The position numbers and the translations under genes were made by a program. Under the pieces are notes generated by a model. It saw nothing but the letters and a program-made list of their open reading frames with translations. It was not told the origin of the DNA and searched no databases. A stretch of DNA of 64,000 nucleotides from Nanobdellati archaeon (lineage in GTDB: Archaea; B1Sed10-29; JAGVWA01). The DNA lies in contig JAGVWA010000001.1 of the NCBI GenBank assembly GCA_018304505.1, positions 85,960 to 149,959 on the forward strand, given 5' to 3'. This document shows, in pieces, positions 42,711 to 52,415 of the stretch (positions within the stretch are counted from its first letter, which is position 1; every line of letters starts with the position of its first letter).

Positions 42711-44033
42711 ATGGGAAAAACATACATTGACACAGTCAAATACTTAGTACGCGCAGACTTATACATCGACGGTCTCGTGGAAACACCGGACGCGGTCGGC
42801 GCAATTTTCGGGCAAACCGAAGGGCTCCTAGGCGAAGAACTCGACTTACGAGAGCTGCAAAAATCAGGACGCATTGGGAGAATAGAAGTAAAGCTTAATC
42901 CAAAGAACGGCAAATCATACGGCGAAATCATCCTTCCAAGTTCACTCGACAGAATTGAAACGAGTATCCTGGCCGCATCGCTAGAAACAGTCGACCGGGT
43001 CGGGCCATGCGAGGCAAAGATCAAGGTCACGACCATAGAGGACATGCGCACAACCAAACGCGACCAGCTGGTCGACAGGGCGAAATTCATTCTCAGGGAA
43101 CTGATAACAGACAAAGTGCCAGAATCCAGAGAGATCTCTGATATGGTACGGGAAGAAGTCAAGGTCGCTGAAGTCGAGACTTACGGCCCAGAAAAACTGG
43201 CAGCAGGCCCGAACATCAAGGAAGCAGAGCACATCATAGTGGTAGAAGGGCGCGCTGACGTTTTAACAATGTTAAGGGCAGACATCAAAAACGTAATATG
43301 CCTCCAGGGCAAGAACATTCCGCAATCCGTAATCGACCTGAGCAAACAAAAAACCATAACGCTGTTCGTTGACGGCGACCGCGGAGGGGACCTCATTATT
43401 AAAAACATGACCGAACTCGGCGGCGAAGTCGACTTCATCGCAAAGGCCCCTGCGGGCAAGGAAGTCGAAGAACTCACGCAGAAAGAGATCATCAAGTGCC
43501 TCAGGAGAAAGGAACCACTAGAGCAGTACATGGCACGAAAAGGAAACCAAATATCAGGGACTGTAAGCACCGCGGCACCACTACCAGCAGCGCTAGGAAC
43601 ACCCAACCAAGGCGACAGGAGAGAACCAACACACCCCGGCCCAGGATTGCGCACAAGGCGCCCAGAAAGGTCAGACACCAGAGGGCCGCGCGAATACGAC
43701 CGCACAGTTACACCTAGGGCAACAAGGCTCCCTATTGCTATTGCGGAAAAACCAAGAGTGGACGTGCCATTCAAGGAAGAGCTCGAAAAATTGAAAGGCT
43801 CACTCAAGGCCGTGCTCCTTGGAAAAGACAAGAAGCCCCTGGCAGAAGTCAACGTCCGTGACTTAGCTAAAGAAGTCGAAAACACAAAGGACATAGAAAC
43901 AATTGTGCTCGATGGCATCGTCACACAGCGCCTTGTGGATCTTGCAAGCAAAGGCCAGGTAAAACAAATTGTCGGCATCAGAAAAAGCAAGATCGAAAAC
44001 CAGGGGAATGTCGAGATAAGCACCGTGGCCTAA
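42711..44033 (+). CDS. dnaG: Archaeal DnaG primase
   Basis: A 440-residue protein: N-terminal LGEELDLRELQKSGRIGRIEV, central Toprim HIIVVEGRADVLTML and LFVDGDRGGDLI, then a Pro/Arg-rich linker near residue 290-340. Archaeal DnaG binds the exosome and may also make primers. Third gene of its operon. Confidence 0.93.
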   Translation: MGKTYIDTVKYLVRADLYIDGLVETPDAVGAIFGQTEGLLGEELDLRELQKSGRIGRIEVKLNPKNGKSYGEIILPSSLDRIETSILAASLETVDRVGPCEAKIKVTTIEDMRTTKRDQLVDRAKFILRELITDKVPESREISDMVREEVKVAEVETYGPEKLAAGPNIKEAEHIIVVEGRADVLTMLRADIKNVICLQGKNIPQSVIDLSKQKTITLFVDGDRGGDLIIKNMTELGGEVDFIAKAPAGKEVEELTQKEIIKCLRRKEPLEQYMARKGNQISGTVSTAAPLPAALGTPNQGDRREPTHPGPGLRTRRPERSDTRGPREYDRTVTPRATRLPIAIAEKPRVDVPFKEELEKLKGSLKAVLLGKDKKPLAEVNVRDLAKEVENTKDIETIVLDGIVTQRLVDLASKGQVKQIVGIRKSKIENQGNVEISTVA

Positions 44034-44071
44034 AACACCACGGCATCTGCCTTTTTTCCTTTTTTTCTCGT

Positions 44072-44473
44072 TTATTTCCTCTTCTTTAATTTTCTTTTCT
44101 TGTGCAACAGTTCAGGCAATGCAGTGGCTTCTTCCTCAACTGGGACAATAACGCTGCCCGATTGGTAGATCACACCACCCAGAATCACTATGGCGCTCCA
44201 AAACAACAGGTTGGCCAAACTCGGCAACAACAGGCCTAATTGGGTGTTGAGGTCTCGCGGTCCAATGGTTTGTTCAACAGCAAAGCCGCCGATGTTCGCC
44301 GTGACGGTCTGTGCAACGCCGCGGTTGGCCTGCTCCAGCAAATCAGATACTAAAAAAGTCTGATACACCGACGTCAAAAACATAAGAGCGGCGCCGAAAA
44401 ACACGAATGCCCCAATTAGTTTCAATACGTGCAATCGTTTGCTGCCGATCTTGAATATCATCACGCGATGCAT
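44072..44473 (-). CDS. Small two-pass membrane protein
   Basis: A 133-residue protein with hydrophobic segments at about 18-40 and 85-110, an outward loop, and a basic KKRKLKKRK end. The ATG at 44473 is preferred: upstream in-frame codons run into the complement of the tRNA-Val gene. Shares a TATA region (44518) with that tRNA. No family recognised. Confidence 0.6.
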   Translation of the reverse strand: MHRVMIFKIGSKRLHVLKLIGAFVFFGAALMFLTSVYQTFLVSDLLEQANRGVAQTVTANIGGFAVEQTIGPRDLNTQLGLLLPSLANLLFWSAIVILGGVIYQSGSVIVPVEEEATALPELLHKKRKLKKRK

Positions 44474-44517
44474 GCCAATTCCCCGGGTAAACTCAAAGTT
44501 TAAAAAACCATTCAAGT

Positions 44518-44527
44518 ATATAAATAC
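44518..44527. promoter_or_regulatory. Bidirectional TATA element
   Basis: TATATAAATA lies about 33 bp before the plus-strand tRNA-Val and about 44 bp before the minus-strand membrane gene. Confidence 0.45.
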
Positions 44528-44550
44528 CAAGGGGCACAATAACACGGACA

Positions 44551-44685
44551 GGGCCCATGGTCTAGAATTCACATCCTTCCGAGGAGGCGAGTGGAAAACG
44601 GTTATGACGCCACCCTTACAAGCCCATGCAAAAAGCAACTGGCGGAGAAAGGTGGAGATCGATGGTTCAAATCCGTCTGGGCCCA
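44551..44685 (+). tRNA. tRNA-Val(TAC) with D-loop insert and anticodon intron
   Basis: Acceptor GGGCCCA/TGGGCCC, discriminator A, T-arm GATGG TTCAAAT CCGTC. Anticodon TAC at 44617-44619, with a 29-nt canonical intron 44621-44649. The D-loop also carries about 34 extra bases at 44566-44599, ending GGAAAAC before the GG of the loop, with a CCT/AGG hairpin inside. The same GGAAAACGG ending occurs in tRNA-Val(CAC). Confidence 0.85.
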
Positions 44686-44770
44686 CTCACAGGAATACAC
44701 ATACGAGCAGCATACTAACTGTGGAACAACAAATAAAAACGGCACCTTCCAATAATTAAATACTCTAATC

Positions 44771-44917
44771 GCACCAGTAGTCTAGTGGTATGACTCGGCC
44801 TTGCCAACGAAGGGTTTCACCCTCTCGACACCTGAAGCGCACCTTCAGTAGCGCGGTGTTCATGATGAAATCTCAGGTAAACAGGCCGTGGCCCGGGTTC
44901 AATTCCCGGCTGGTGCA
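44771..44917 (+). tRNA. tRNA-Gly(GCC) with a 76-nt intron
   Basis: Acceptor GCACCAG/CTGGTGC, discriminator A. Anticodon stem CGGCC/GGCCG, anticodon GCC at 44803-44805. Intron 44807-44882 at the canonical site holds an AGGGT-TTC-ACCCT hairpin, a CTGA and an ATGATGA (box-C-like). D-arm normal. The MW-type gene follows 46 bp downstream. Confidence 0.9.
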
Positions 44918-44963
44918 CTCAACCTTTTATACCAGAAATTGCAGAATTCATGCTGTGATCAAC

Positions 44964-45221
44964 ATGTGGACAAAACAAGGAGCAACAGCCGCACTACACG
45001 ACCTGCAGAAACACTGGCAAAGGAACCCACCACAAAAAGATTCACAGCAACAACGCCGACAACGAGAAAGGCTGCAGGACACAATAACAAGCCTAGCAAT
45101 AGGCGCACCCAATGAACTAATCATGACACAAATTCAACTCATCCAAGATACCGCCCCTGACAAAAAAACACAGCACCTCACTCAACTAGCACTACATGAA
45201 CTTGAGCCAGAAAACCTATAA
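44964..45221 (+). CDS. Small orphan protein with N-terminal Met-Trp (MWTKQ)
   Basis: An 85-residue Gln-rich helical protein: MWTKQGATAALHDLQKHWQ, a QQQRRQRERLQDTI helix and an LIMTQIQLIQD helix. TATA CTTTTATACC (44924) lies about 35 bp upstream. It follows a tRNA gene closely. It resembles in composition the MW gene at 46835. No family recognised. Confidence 0.55.
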   Translation: MWTKQGATAALHDLQKHWQRNPPQKDSQQQRRQRERLQDTITSLAIGAPNELIMTQIQLIQDTAPDKKTQHLTQLALHELEPENL

Positions 45222-45275
45222 CCCATATAATAAAAGCTTTTTATTCTCAATATCACATAAGTTGAATTGATACCA

Positions 45276-46544
45276 ATGATGGACATCAAACTCATTCGAG
45301 ATGAGACAGACAAAGTCAGGGACAACATCAAGTACCGCGGAACCGATTTCGACATCGACGCCTTTGTCCAGCTAGACAAGGAATGGAAGGAAGCCAAGCA
45401 GGAGCTCGAGGAAAAGCGCGCGCTGCGAAACAAGGTTTCAGAGGAAATCAACGCGGCGATAAAACAGAACCAGAGGCCTCAAAAACAAATAGACGAAATG
45501 AGGATTGTTTCATCGCGAATCAAGGAACTAGAAAAACTGTACACTGAACTTGACGAGCGGAGAAGCCGCGACTGGCTCAAGATTCCAAATTTTGTTCACA
45601 AGGACGTTCCTCAGGGAAAAGATGAACGGGAAAACAAGGAAATCCACAGATGGGGCGACCGCAAACAAAAATTCGAACTAAAAGACCACCTAACCTTGCT
45701 GCAAAACCTCAACCTGATAGACCTCGACAAAGCCGGAGAAATTGCGGGCGCCGGATTCGTGTACCTCAAAGGCGATTTAGTCCTGTTGGATCACGCCCTG
45801 CAGCGCTTTGCACTGGATTTCCTGCTAAAAAAAGGATTCACATTAATGGAGCCCCCATTCATGGTGCGCCGAGAACCCTACGAGGGCCTCGTGGAAATTC
45901 AAGAATTTGAAGACACAATGTTCAAAATCCAGGATGAGGACTTGTACCTGATTGCGACAGCGGAGCACGGTTTAGTGCCCCATTACATGAACACCACAAT
46001 ACCAGAAGAAGAACTCCCGCTCAGGCTGGCCGGCGTCAGCCCAGCATTCAGAAAGGAAATCGGCTCGCATGGAAAGTACACAAAAGGCCTATTCAGGATG
46101 AAGCAGTTCAACAAAATCGAGCAGGTTTCATTTGCGCATCCCGACCAGTCATGGGAAGAATTCACGTTCCTGCAGACCAACAGCGAGGAAATCCTGAAAG
46201 AACTCGAAATACCTTATCGGACCATAGTGCTCTGCACCGGCGACCTCGGAACAATGAAGGCGATGCAATACGACAATGAATTCCTAATGGCCGACGGGGA
46301 ATACCGTGAAATCGGCTCGTGCAGCAACTTAACTGATTTCCAGCCGCGCAGGCTCAACATAAAATACATAACAAAGCGCAACGAAAGAGAATACGTGCAT
46401 GCGCTAAACAATACCGCAATGCCAACAAGCCGCGGCATGCTCGCCATAATCGAAAATCACCAACAGGAAGACGGCTCGATCAAGATTCCCAAAGCCTTGC
46501 AGAAGTACATGAACAACAAAAAGGAACTCGAAGCGCTCAAGTAA
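45276..46544 (+). CDS. serS: Seryl-tRNA synthetase
   Basis: A 422-residue class II synthetase. N-terminal coiled-coil arm (DKEWKEAKQELEEKRALRNKV), motif 2 AFRKEIGSHGKYTKGLFRMKQF, and motif 3 GRGMLAIIE-like PTSRGMLAI. Standard (bacterial/eukaryal-type) SerRS, not the rare methanogen type. ATG 45276 chosen; a TTG at 45267 is unlikely. Confidence 0.94.
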   Translation: MMDIKLIRDETDKVRDNIKYRGTDFDIDAFVQLDKEWKEAKQELEEKRALRNKVSEEINAAIKQNQRPQKQIDEMRIVSSRIKELEKLYTELDERRSRDWLKIPNFVHKDVPQGKDERENKEIHRWGDRKQKFELKDHLTLLQNLNLIDLDKAGEIAGAGFVYLKGDLVLLDHALQRFALDFLLKKGFTLMEPPFMVRREPYEGLVEIQEFEDTMFKIQDEDLYLIATAEHGLVPHYMNTTIPEEELPLRLAGVSPAFRKEIGSHGKYTKGLFRMKQFNKIEQVSFAHPDQSWEEFTFLQTNSEEILKELEIPYRTIVLCTGDLGTMKAMQYDNEFLMADGEYREIGSCSNLTDFQPRRLNIKYITKRNEREYVHALNNTAMPTSRGMLAIIENHQQEDGSIKIPKALQKYMNNKKELEALK

Positions 46545-46616
46545 TTCATAGCGAACGAAAGGCTTTTTATTCTAACTGGACAAAAATATTCTCACTCAAC
46601 AAAATAATGCTAGCTT

Positions 46617-46747
46617 GGGCCCGTAGCTCAGTCTTCCTCAGCCATCCACGGGAGAGCGGGGACTGAAGTGGCAGAGTGATTGGCTCTTAAGCAACCATGA
46701 GTTGCAGAGAAACCAATTTGTCGAGGGTTCAAATCCCTCCGGGCTCG
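46617..46747 (+). tRNA. tRNA-Lys(CTT) with D-loop insert and anticodon intron
   Basis: Acceptor GGGCCCG/CGGGCTC, T-arm GAGGG TTCAAAT CCCTC, discriminator G. Anticodon CTT at 46686-46688, canonical 22-nt intron 46690-46711. About 35 extra D-loop bases lie between AGTC and TGGCAGAG, with CTTC/GAAG and CAG/CTG pairing. A MW-type gene and lysS follow, so tRNA-Lys and its synthetase are neighbours. Confidence 0.85.
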
Positions 46748-46834
46748 CTACAACCTCTTGCAACTGCCGGAGGAAAAACCGACTGCCGCATCAGCTTGCA
46801 CTGATGCAACTGTGACTGTAATTGATGTGATAAT

Positions 46835-47074
46835 ATGTGGAAAACACAAGAGGGAACTGAAATTCAAAAACAACTCTTCAGTGCCCTTGATAGATATACG
46901 GAGAACATGGAAATCCTTGACCCAGAAGACCAGCGCCGAATCGCTGACGCGCTAACACAACTATCAAGAGCGCACACAACAAGGAACACTCAATTAGAAG
47001 CCATAGCGATTGTTGACGAATATTATAGAGAGCGAGGACAACGAAGCGAACCAACACAGCCCGCCGAATTGTGA
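46835..47074 (+). CDS. Small orphan protein with N-terminal Met-Trp (MWKTQ)
   Basis: A 79-residue helical protein: MWKTQEGTEIQKQLFSALDRY, DPEDQRRIADALTQLSRAH, then IVDEYYRERG. It overlaps the lysS start by 4 bp (GTGA), so it is translationally coupled. Lies just after tRNA-Lys. No family recognised. Confidence 0.6.
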   Translation: MWKTQEGTEIQKQLFSALDRYTENMEILDPEDQRRIADALTQLSRAHTTRNTQLEAIAIVDEYYRERGQRSEPTQPAEL

Positions 47075-48630
47075 GTGACATGGAAGAATCTGAAAGAATA
47101 CACTGGGCAGAACAGTACGCCGAGAAGATCATTGAAAACCGCAAGAAGGACCTATATATTGTAGAGTCTGGCATAACCCCATCAGGAGTAGTGCACGCTG
47201 GCAACTTCCGGGAGTACTTAACGCACGACCAGATCTACAAATCCCTAAAAGCGAAAGGCGTCAATGTAATGCACCAGATGGTGTGGGACAACTTCGACCG
47301 CCTCAGGAAAGTTCCTGCCGGAGTGCCAAAGGAATGGGAGCAATACCTCGGCTTACCTACAAGCAAGGTTCCGGATCCATTTGGAAACTGCCACAAGTCA
47401 TACGCACACCATTTCCAAGACTTTGCAGAACAAGAAGCAGCTCGCCTGGGCTTGGAAATGGAATACATCGACATTACTGAGAAATACGAAGCGTGCGAGT
47501 TCACAGAAGAAATCAAGATCGCGCTCGAAAACACGGCCAAGATAAAGACAATTCTTGACAAGTACCGCAAGGACCCCCTGGAAGAAGACTGGTTACCAAT
47601 CAGGGTTTACTGCGAAAAGTGCGGCAAGGACTTTACAAAAGCACGGTACCTCGGCGGGTATGAACTACAGTATGCGTGCGATCAGTGCGGCAATTCAAAC
47701 AAAATCGATTTCAGGAAAAGCGGAAACGTAAAGCTGTCGTGGCGCGTGGACTGGCCAGCAAGATGGAAGCACTACTCTGTTGATTTCGAAAGCTCTGGAA
47801 AGGAACACCAATCCAGCGGAGGCAGCATGTCCACTGGCCTCGAAATCTACAAGGAAGTTTACCACGGCGAAGACTTTCAGCACCCAATGTATGAATTCAT
47901 CAGCATGAAAGGCGAACAGGGGAAAATGAGCAGCAGCAAGGGCAACGTTCTCACAATAAGCGAAATGCTTGAAGTCTACTCGCCAGAAGTGCTGAAGTAC
48001 GTCTACACTGGAAAGATAAGCAAGGCCCTGGAAATACCCTTCGACCTCGATCTGCCAAATACGTTCAACAGGTATGACAATGCAGAACAGATCTACTTCG
48101 GCGTAAAGGAAGGCGACGAGAACGAAAAAACGCGCTACGTCATGACAATGAAAACCATTCCCAAAAAGTTCATTCCAAAGGTCCAATACCTGGTGTGCGC
48201 CAACGTGATACAGTCAGCCAACTATGACATTAACAAGGCCATCGAAATCCTCAAGAAACTCGGCCACGTGCACAACGAAAATGAAGAGCACACACGACAA
48301 AGACTGATCTTAGCCGGCAACTGGGTAAAGAAATACGCGCCGGACAACATCAAGTTCACGTTACAAGAAACACTGCCGCAGGTGGAGCTAACAAAACAGC
48401 ACAAGGAGCTCCTTGGCTACGTCGCTGGCCTATTAGAAAAGGGCTTGCCGGAAGACGATTTGCAAAACGAGATATACAGCAAGGCCAAGGCGCTTGAGAT
48501 CCCTGCAAAAGAAGCATTCCAAAAGTTCTACCAGCTCCTGCTGAACGAAAACAGGGGCCCAAAGCTCGGTTCTTTCCTTGCCTCGCTGGACAGGGACTTT
48601 GCAATCAAGAGGCTCAGGTTAGAAGCATAA
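47071..48630 (+). CDS. lysS: Lysyl-tRNA synthetase, class I
   Basis: A 519-residue class I synthetase: SGVVHAGNFREYL (HIGH-like), CEKCGKDF and CDQCGN zinc ligands, and KMSSSKGN (KMSKS). Class I LysRS is the archaeal form. The start is GTG 47071 (overlapping the MW gene) or ATG 47080. The neighbouring tRNA-Lys is likely its substrate. Confidence 0.95.
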   Translation: MSDMEESERIHWAEQYAEKIIENRKKDLYIVESGITPSGVVHAGNFREYLTHDQIYKSLKAKGVNVMHQMVWDNFDRLRKVPAGVPKEWEQYLGLPTSKVPDPFGNCHKSYAHHFQDFAEQEAARLGLEMEYIDITEKYEACEFTEEIKIALENTAKIKTILDKYRKDPLEEDWLPIRVYCEKCGKDFTKARYLGGYELQYACDQCGNSNKIDFRKSGNVKLSWRVDWPARWKHYSVDFESSGKEHQSSGGSMSTGLEIYKEVYHGEDFQHPMYEFISMKGEQGKMSSSKGNVLTISEMLEVYSPEVLKYVYTGKISKALEIPFDLDLPNTFNRYDNAEQIYFGVKEGDENEKTRYVMTMKTIPKKFIPKVQYLVCANVIQSANYDINKAIEILKKLGHVHNENEEHTRQRLILAGNWVKKYAPDNIKFTLQETLPQVELTKQHKELLGYVAGLLEKGLPEDDLQNEIYSKAKALEIPAKEAFQKFYQLLLNENRGPKLGSFLASLDRDFAIKRLRLEA

Positions 48631-48663
48631 GAATATAAACCCTGTTTTCTTCTCTTCAATCCA

Positions 48664-48858
48664 ATGAAACAGAAGATCAAACAGCTCATCAACGTTATAG
48701 TAGTCAGCGGGGTCGCTGCATTCCTGGCCAGTGCATCCTCTCAATTCATACTATCCGGCACAGGGGAAATCGATTACACCCAAGCCGTCATAACAACCGC
48801 GATATTCATAATCATCTTCTTCTTTTTCGAACAGGCAAAGGCGCGCGGTAAGGTCTAG
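48664..48858 (+). CDS. Small two-pass membrane protein
   Basis: A 64-residue protein with two hydrophobic segments (about 12-30 and 40-57), basic at both ends. Not recognised. Confidence 0.55.
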   Translation: MKQKIKQLINVIVVSGVAAFLASASSQFILSGTGEIDYTQAVITTAIFIIIFFFFEQAKARGKV

Positions 48859-48918
48859 TAAACAATCCAGCCACAAAAACAATCACAAATAAAAACAACA
48901 CCCTCGTTCTCATAACCA

Positions 48919-51192
48919 ATGACGAAGCTAATCAGGTTCTACAATGAAATCGGTAAAGATGACGGAGACATGGTTGGGGGCAAGAACGCCAACCTAGGAG
49001 AAATGATAAACAAAACCAAGGTGCCCGTGCCAGAATTCTTCGCAGTCACTGCAAACGCATACAGGTATTTTATTCACGAGAATCAGCTGCAAAAGAAAAT
49101 AGACGCACTGCTCAAGGAAATAAAAGATCCAAACGACACGAAAACACTTGCCATGACCGGGAAACAAATAAGAGCCCTCATTGTAAAAGCCAAGATACCG
49201 CGCAAGCTAAAGGAGGAAATCCAAAATGCATACATCCAACTTGGAAGGCTCACGGGAAAACCAGAACCCTATGTCGCGGTTCGTAGCTCAGCAACTGCCG
49301 AGGACCTCCCCGACGCGAGCTTCGCGGGGCAGCAGGAAACCTACTTGAACGTCAAAGGCAACTCACAAGTTATACAAAAGGTCAAGGAATGCTACGCTTC
49401 ACTGTACACAGACCGTGCCATATTCTACAGGATACAAAAGGGCTTTGAGCACTCAAAGGTAGCGCTGAGCGCAGCTGTTCAATTAATGGTGAATTCAAAA
49501 GCGGCAGGCGTAATGTTCACGCTCGACGTGCGCAACGGAAAAACAGATGTTGTGATGCTTGAGGGATCATGGGGCCTAGGCGAGCTGGTTGTCCAGGGAA
49601 CAGTAACACCGGACGACTTTTTCATAGACAAAAAAACACTCAAGATAAAAGAGAAACACATCGGCAGGAAGGACAAGCAGCTCATCCGCGACTTAAAGAA
49701 AGGAAACGTCATCAAAAAAATTCCCGAGAAAATGCAGAAAGCGCAGGTATTAAATGACAAACAGGTCAAGCAGTTCGCAAAGTACGCCATTGCACTGGAA
49801 AAACACTACAAGCACCCGCAGGATTCGGAGTGGGCCATAGACACGGATTCAAACAAGTTATACATCACCCAGACGCGCCCTGAGACCGTATGGAGTTTGA
49901 AGAAAAAAGGAAAGGCTGCCGAGGAAGTCAAAGGTAAGATACTCTTAAACGGGCAGCCTGCAAGCCCGGGAGTAGGCTCAGGGGTAGTAAAAATCGTTCA
50001 CTCGATTAAAGAGCTCTCAAAAATCAATCCTGGTGACATTCTCGTTGCCAGCATGACAAGCCCTGACATGGTGCCTGCAATGAAAAAAGCCTCTGCGATA
50101 ATAACTAACGAAGGCGGCGCGACTAGCCATGCTGCTATCGTTTCCAGGGAATTAGGAATACCCTGCGTAGTCGGCACTGGCATCGCGACAAAGAACCTGA
50201 AGGATAACCAGCAAGTAACGGTAGACGGAAACAGGGGAAACGTGCTCGAGGGAATCATAACCGTTGCAGCTGCTGAAAAACTCGTGGTGCCGAAGGGCCT
50301 CAAGACAAAGACGAAGATTTATGTGAACATGGGCGTGCCAGAGATTGCAGATACAGTGGCGAAGAAACCATGCGACGGCGTTGGATTAATGCGAATGGAG
50401 TTCATCCTCGCGGCCTACATCAAGGAACACCCCCTCTCACTCATTGAAAAAGGAAAGGAAAAGGAATTCATAAACAAGCTCACCAACGGCATTGAAATAG
50501 TGGCAAAGGCCTTCTATCCTCGCGAAGTAATCCTGCGCTTCTCGGATTTTAAGACAAACGAATACCGCAAATTAAAAGGTGGAGAGAAATACGAACCAGA
50601 AGAAGAGAACCCAATGCTTGGCTGGCGAGGCTGCTCTCGATATTACTCTGGAGAGTACATCGAGGCGTTCAAGCTAGAAATCGAGGCTATCAAAAAAGCA
50701 CGCAAGAAGTACAAGAACATCTACGTAATGCTGCCTTTCGTCAGAACACTAGATGAAATAAAGAAAGTTAAAAAGATAATGAAAGACGAGGGCCTCGAAA
50801 GGTCAAAGAATCTAAGGTTGTACATGATGGCCGAAATCCCAAGCAACATCTTCCTCGCAGACAAGTTTGCAAAAGAGGTAGACGGATTCAGCATCGGCAG
50901 CAATGACTTAACACAACTCATACTCGGTGTTGACAGGGACTCGGAAACGCTTGCAAAACTCGGCTTGTTTAATGAAAACAATGAAGCTGTTAGAAGAGCA
51001 ATTGCGCAGTTGATAAAAACAGCGCACGCAAACAAAGTCACTGTAGGGATTTGCGGCCAGGCCCCAAGCAATTACCCTGACTTCGCCATGTTCCTGGTCG
51101 ACAAAGGAATCGACTCAATATCGCTAAACGCGGACGCGGTGGAAAAAGTCAAGCTTCTTGTTTTTGAGCGAGAAAAGAAAAAGAGGAAATAA
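48919..51192 (+). CDS. ppsA: Phosphoenolpyruvate synthase (pyruvate, water dikinase)
   Basis: A 757-residue protein: VGGKNANLGEMI and RSSATAEDLPDASFAGQQ (ATP-grasp domain), GGATSHAAIVSRELGIPCVVG with the phospho-His, and the C-terminal TIM barrel ending GICGQAPSNYPDF with the catalytic Cys. It converts pyruvate to PEP for gluconeogenesis. Confidence 0.96.
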   Translation: MTKLIRFYNEIGKDDGDMVGGKNANLGEMINKTKVPVPEFFAVTANAYRYFIHENQLQKKIDALLKEIKDPNDTKTLAMTGKQIRALIVKAKIPRKLKEEIQNAYIQLGRLTGKPEPYVAVRSSATAEDLPDASFAGQQETYLNVKGNSQVIQKVKECYASLYTDRAIFYRIQKGFEHSKVALSAAVQLMVNSKAAGVMFTLDVRNGKTDVVMLEGSWGLGELVVQGTVTPDDFFIDKKTLKIKEKHIGRKDKQLIRDLKKGNVIKKIPEKMQKAQVLNDKQVKQFAKYAIALEKHYKHPQDSEWAIDTDSNKLYITQTRPETVWSLKKKGKAAEEVKGKILLNGQPASPGVGSGVVKIVHSIKELSKINPGDILVASMTSPDMVPAMKKASAIITNEGGATSHAAIVSRELGIPCVVGTGIATKNLKDNQQVTVDGNRGNVLEGIITVAAAEKLVVPKGLKTKTKIYVNMGVPEIADTVAKKPCDGVGLMRMEFILAAYIKEHPLSLIEKGKEKEFINKLTNGIEIVAKAFYPREVILRFSDFKTNEYRKLKGGEKYEPEEENPMLGWRGCSRYYSGEYIEAFKLEIEAIKKARKKYKNIYVMLPFVRTLDEIKKVKKIMKDEGLERSKNLRLYMMAEIPSNIFLADKFAKEVDGFSIGSNDLTQLILGVDRDSETLAKLGLFNENNEAVRRAIAQLIKTAHANKVTVGICGQAPSNYPDFAMFLVDKGIDSISLNADAVEKVKLLVFEREKKKRK

Positions 51193-51194
51193 AA

Positions 51195-52409
51195 ATGGTA
51201 CAGACAATAGCAAAACGCGTACTAGAGATAAAGGCATCTCCAATAAGGCGCATAGCAGCCATGATCGAGAAGGCAGCGCACGATCCAAACATCATAAGCT
51301 TCGGGGGCGGGGCTCCAAGCCTAGCGCCGCCGCAGGAAGTCACCGACTACTTATGCGACCTGATGAAAAAACGCCGACAGTGGGCCACGAGTTATACAAG
51401 CACGCAGGGCATCTCGGAATTGATTTCGGAAATCAGGCACCTACTTAAACGCGAAGAGAAAGTGAATCTTGAATCGGAAGAAAACATCACAATTACCTCT
51501 GGGGGAACAGAAGGCTTGCTGCTGTCGATGTTTGCGCTGGTCAACCCAGGGGAAGAGGTCATCATAACAGACCCGACCTATGTCGGATACAACCAGCCCA
51601 TACTGCTTGCCGGCGGCGTGCCGAAAACCATTCCGCTTCATTATGACGAGGACTACCAGTTCTCCGGCGAGGACATTGAAAAAATCGTGACAAAGAAAAC
51701 CACTGCCGTGCTTGTGTGCGACCCCGACAATCCAACAGGCAGGGTTTTGGAAAAGGACAACATGAAATCAATAGTCGACGTGTGCGAAGACAAGAAGCTC
51801 TGGCTCATCACCGACGATGTATACAAAGACATACTTTACGACGGCCGCAAATTCGTAAACTGGCGCACCTATGGTTCAGGGGATAACATCATAAGCTGCT
51901 GCAGCTTTTCAAAATCAGGCAGCTTGCCGGGCATCAGGCTTGGGTATAACTATGGCCCACGCAACGTTGTTAATGAAATGCAAAAACTGAAACAGTTCAC
52001 GTCTCTTTGTTCGAGCAAGACCGCGCAATTGATGGCGCTCAAGCTGATAGAAAACAAGGGAAAGATCAAAAATGAGTACGTTTCAAAAACCGTCATTCCC
52101 ACTTATGAAAAACGCAGGGATGCGATGATGAAGCAATTCCAAGAACAGTTGCCAGATGCGGGAATCAGCAAGCCAAAAGGCGCATTTTACTTCTTTGCAA
52201 ACATGTCGAACTACTATGACTTCAAGAAGCACCCTGACTCAGAGATTGCAGATAAGCTATTTGCAGAAAAGAAGACCGTCCTAATTCCTGGCCAGGGCTT
52301 TGGGGAAACTTCAAAAAATCACCAACGCTTTACCTTTGTCTCCGAAAACGAGGAACGCATCGCTGAAGGTATGCAGCGCATTAGCAAATTTTTCGACAGC
52401 TTGAAGTGA
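51195..52409 (+). CDS. PLP-dependent aminotransferase, class I/II
   Basis: A 404-residue enzyme: FGGGAPSLAPP, TSGGTEGLLLSMFALVNPGEEV, DPDNPTGRV, and SFSKSGSLPGIRLGY with the PLP lysine. Related to 2-aminoadipate/aromatic aminotransferases (LysN/AroAT-type). Two bp after ppsA, likely in the same unit. Exact substrate unclear. Confidence 0.9.
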   Translation: MVQTIAKRVLEIKASPIRRIAAMIEKAAHDPNIISFGGGAPSLAPPQEVTDYLCDLMKKRRQWATSYTSTQGISELISEIRHLLKREEKVNLESEENITITSGGTEGLLLSMFALVNPGEEVIITDPTYVGYNQPILLAGGVPKTIPLHYDEDYQFSGEDIEKIVTKKTTAVLVCDPDNPTGRVLEKDNMKSIVDVCEDKKLWLITDDVYKDILYDGRKFVNWRTYGSGDNIISCCSFSKSGSLPGIRLGYNYGPRNVVNEMQKLKQFTSLCSSKTAQLMALKLIENKGKIKNEYVSKTVIPTYEKRRDAMMKQFQEQLPDAGISKPKGAFYFFANMSNYYDFKKHPDSEIADKLFAEKKTVLIPGQGFGETSKNHQRFTFVSENEERIAEGMQRISKFFDSLK

Positions 52410-52415
52410 AGATTC

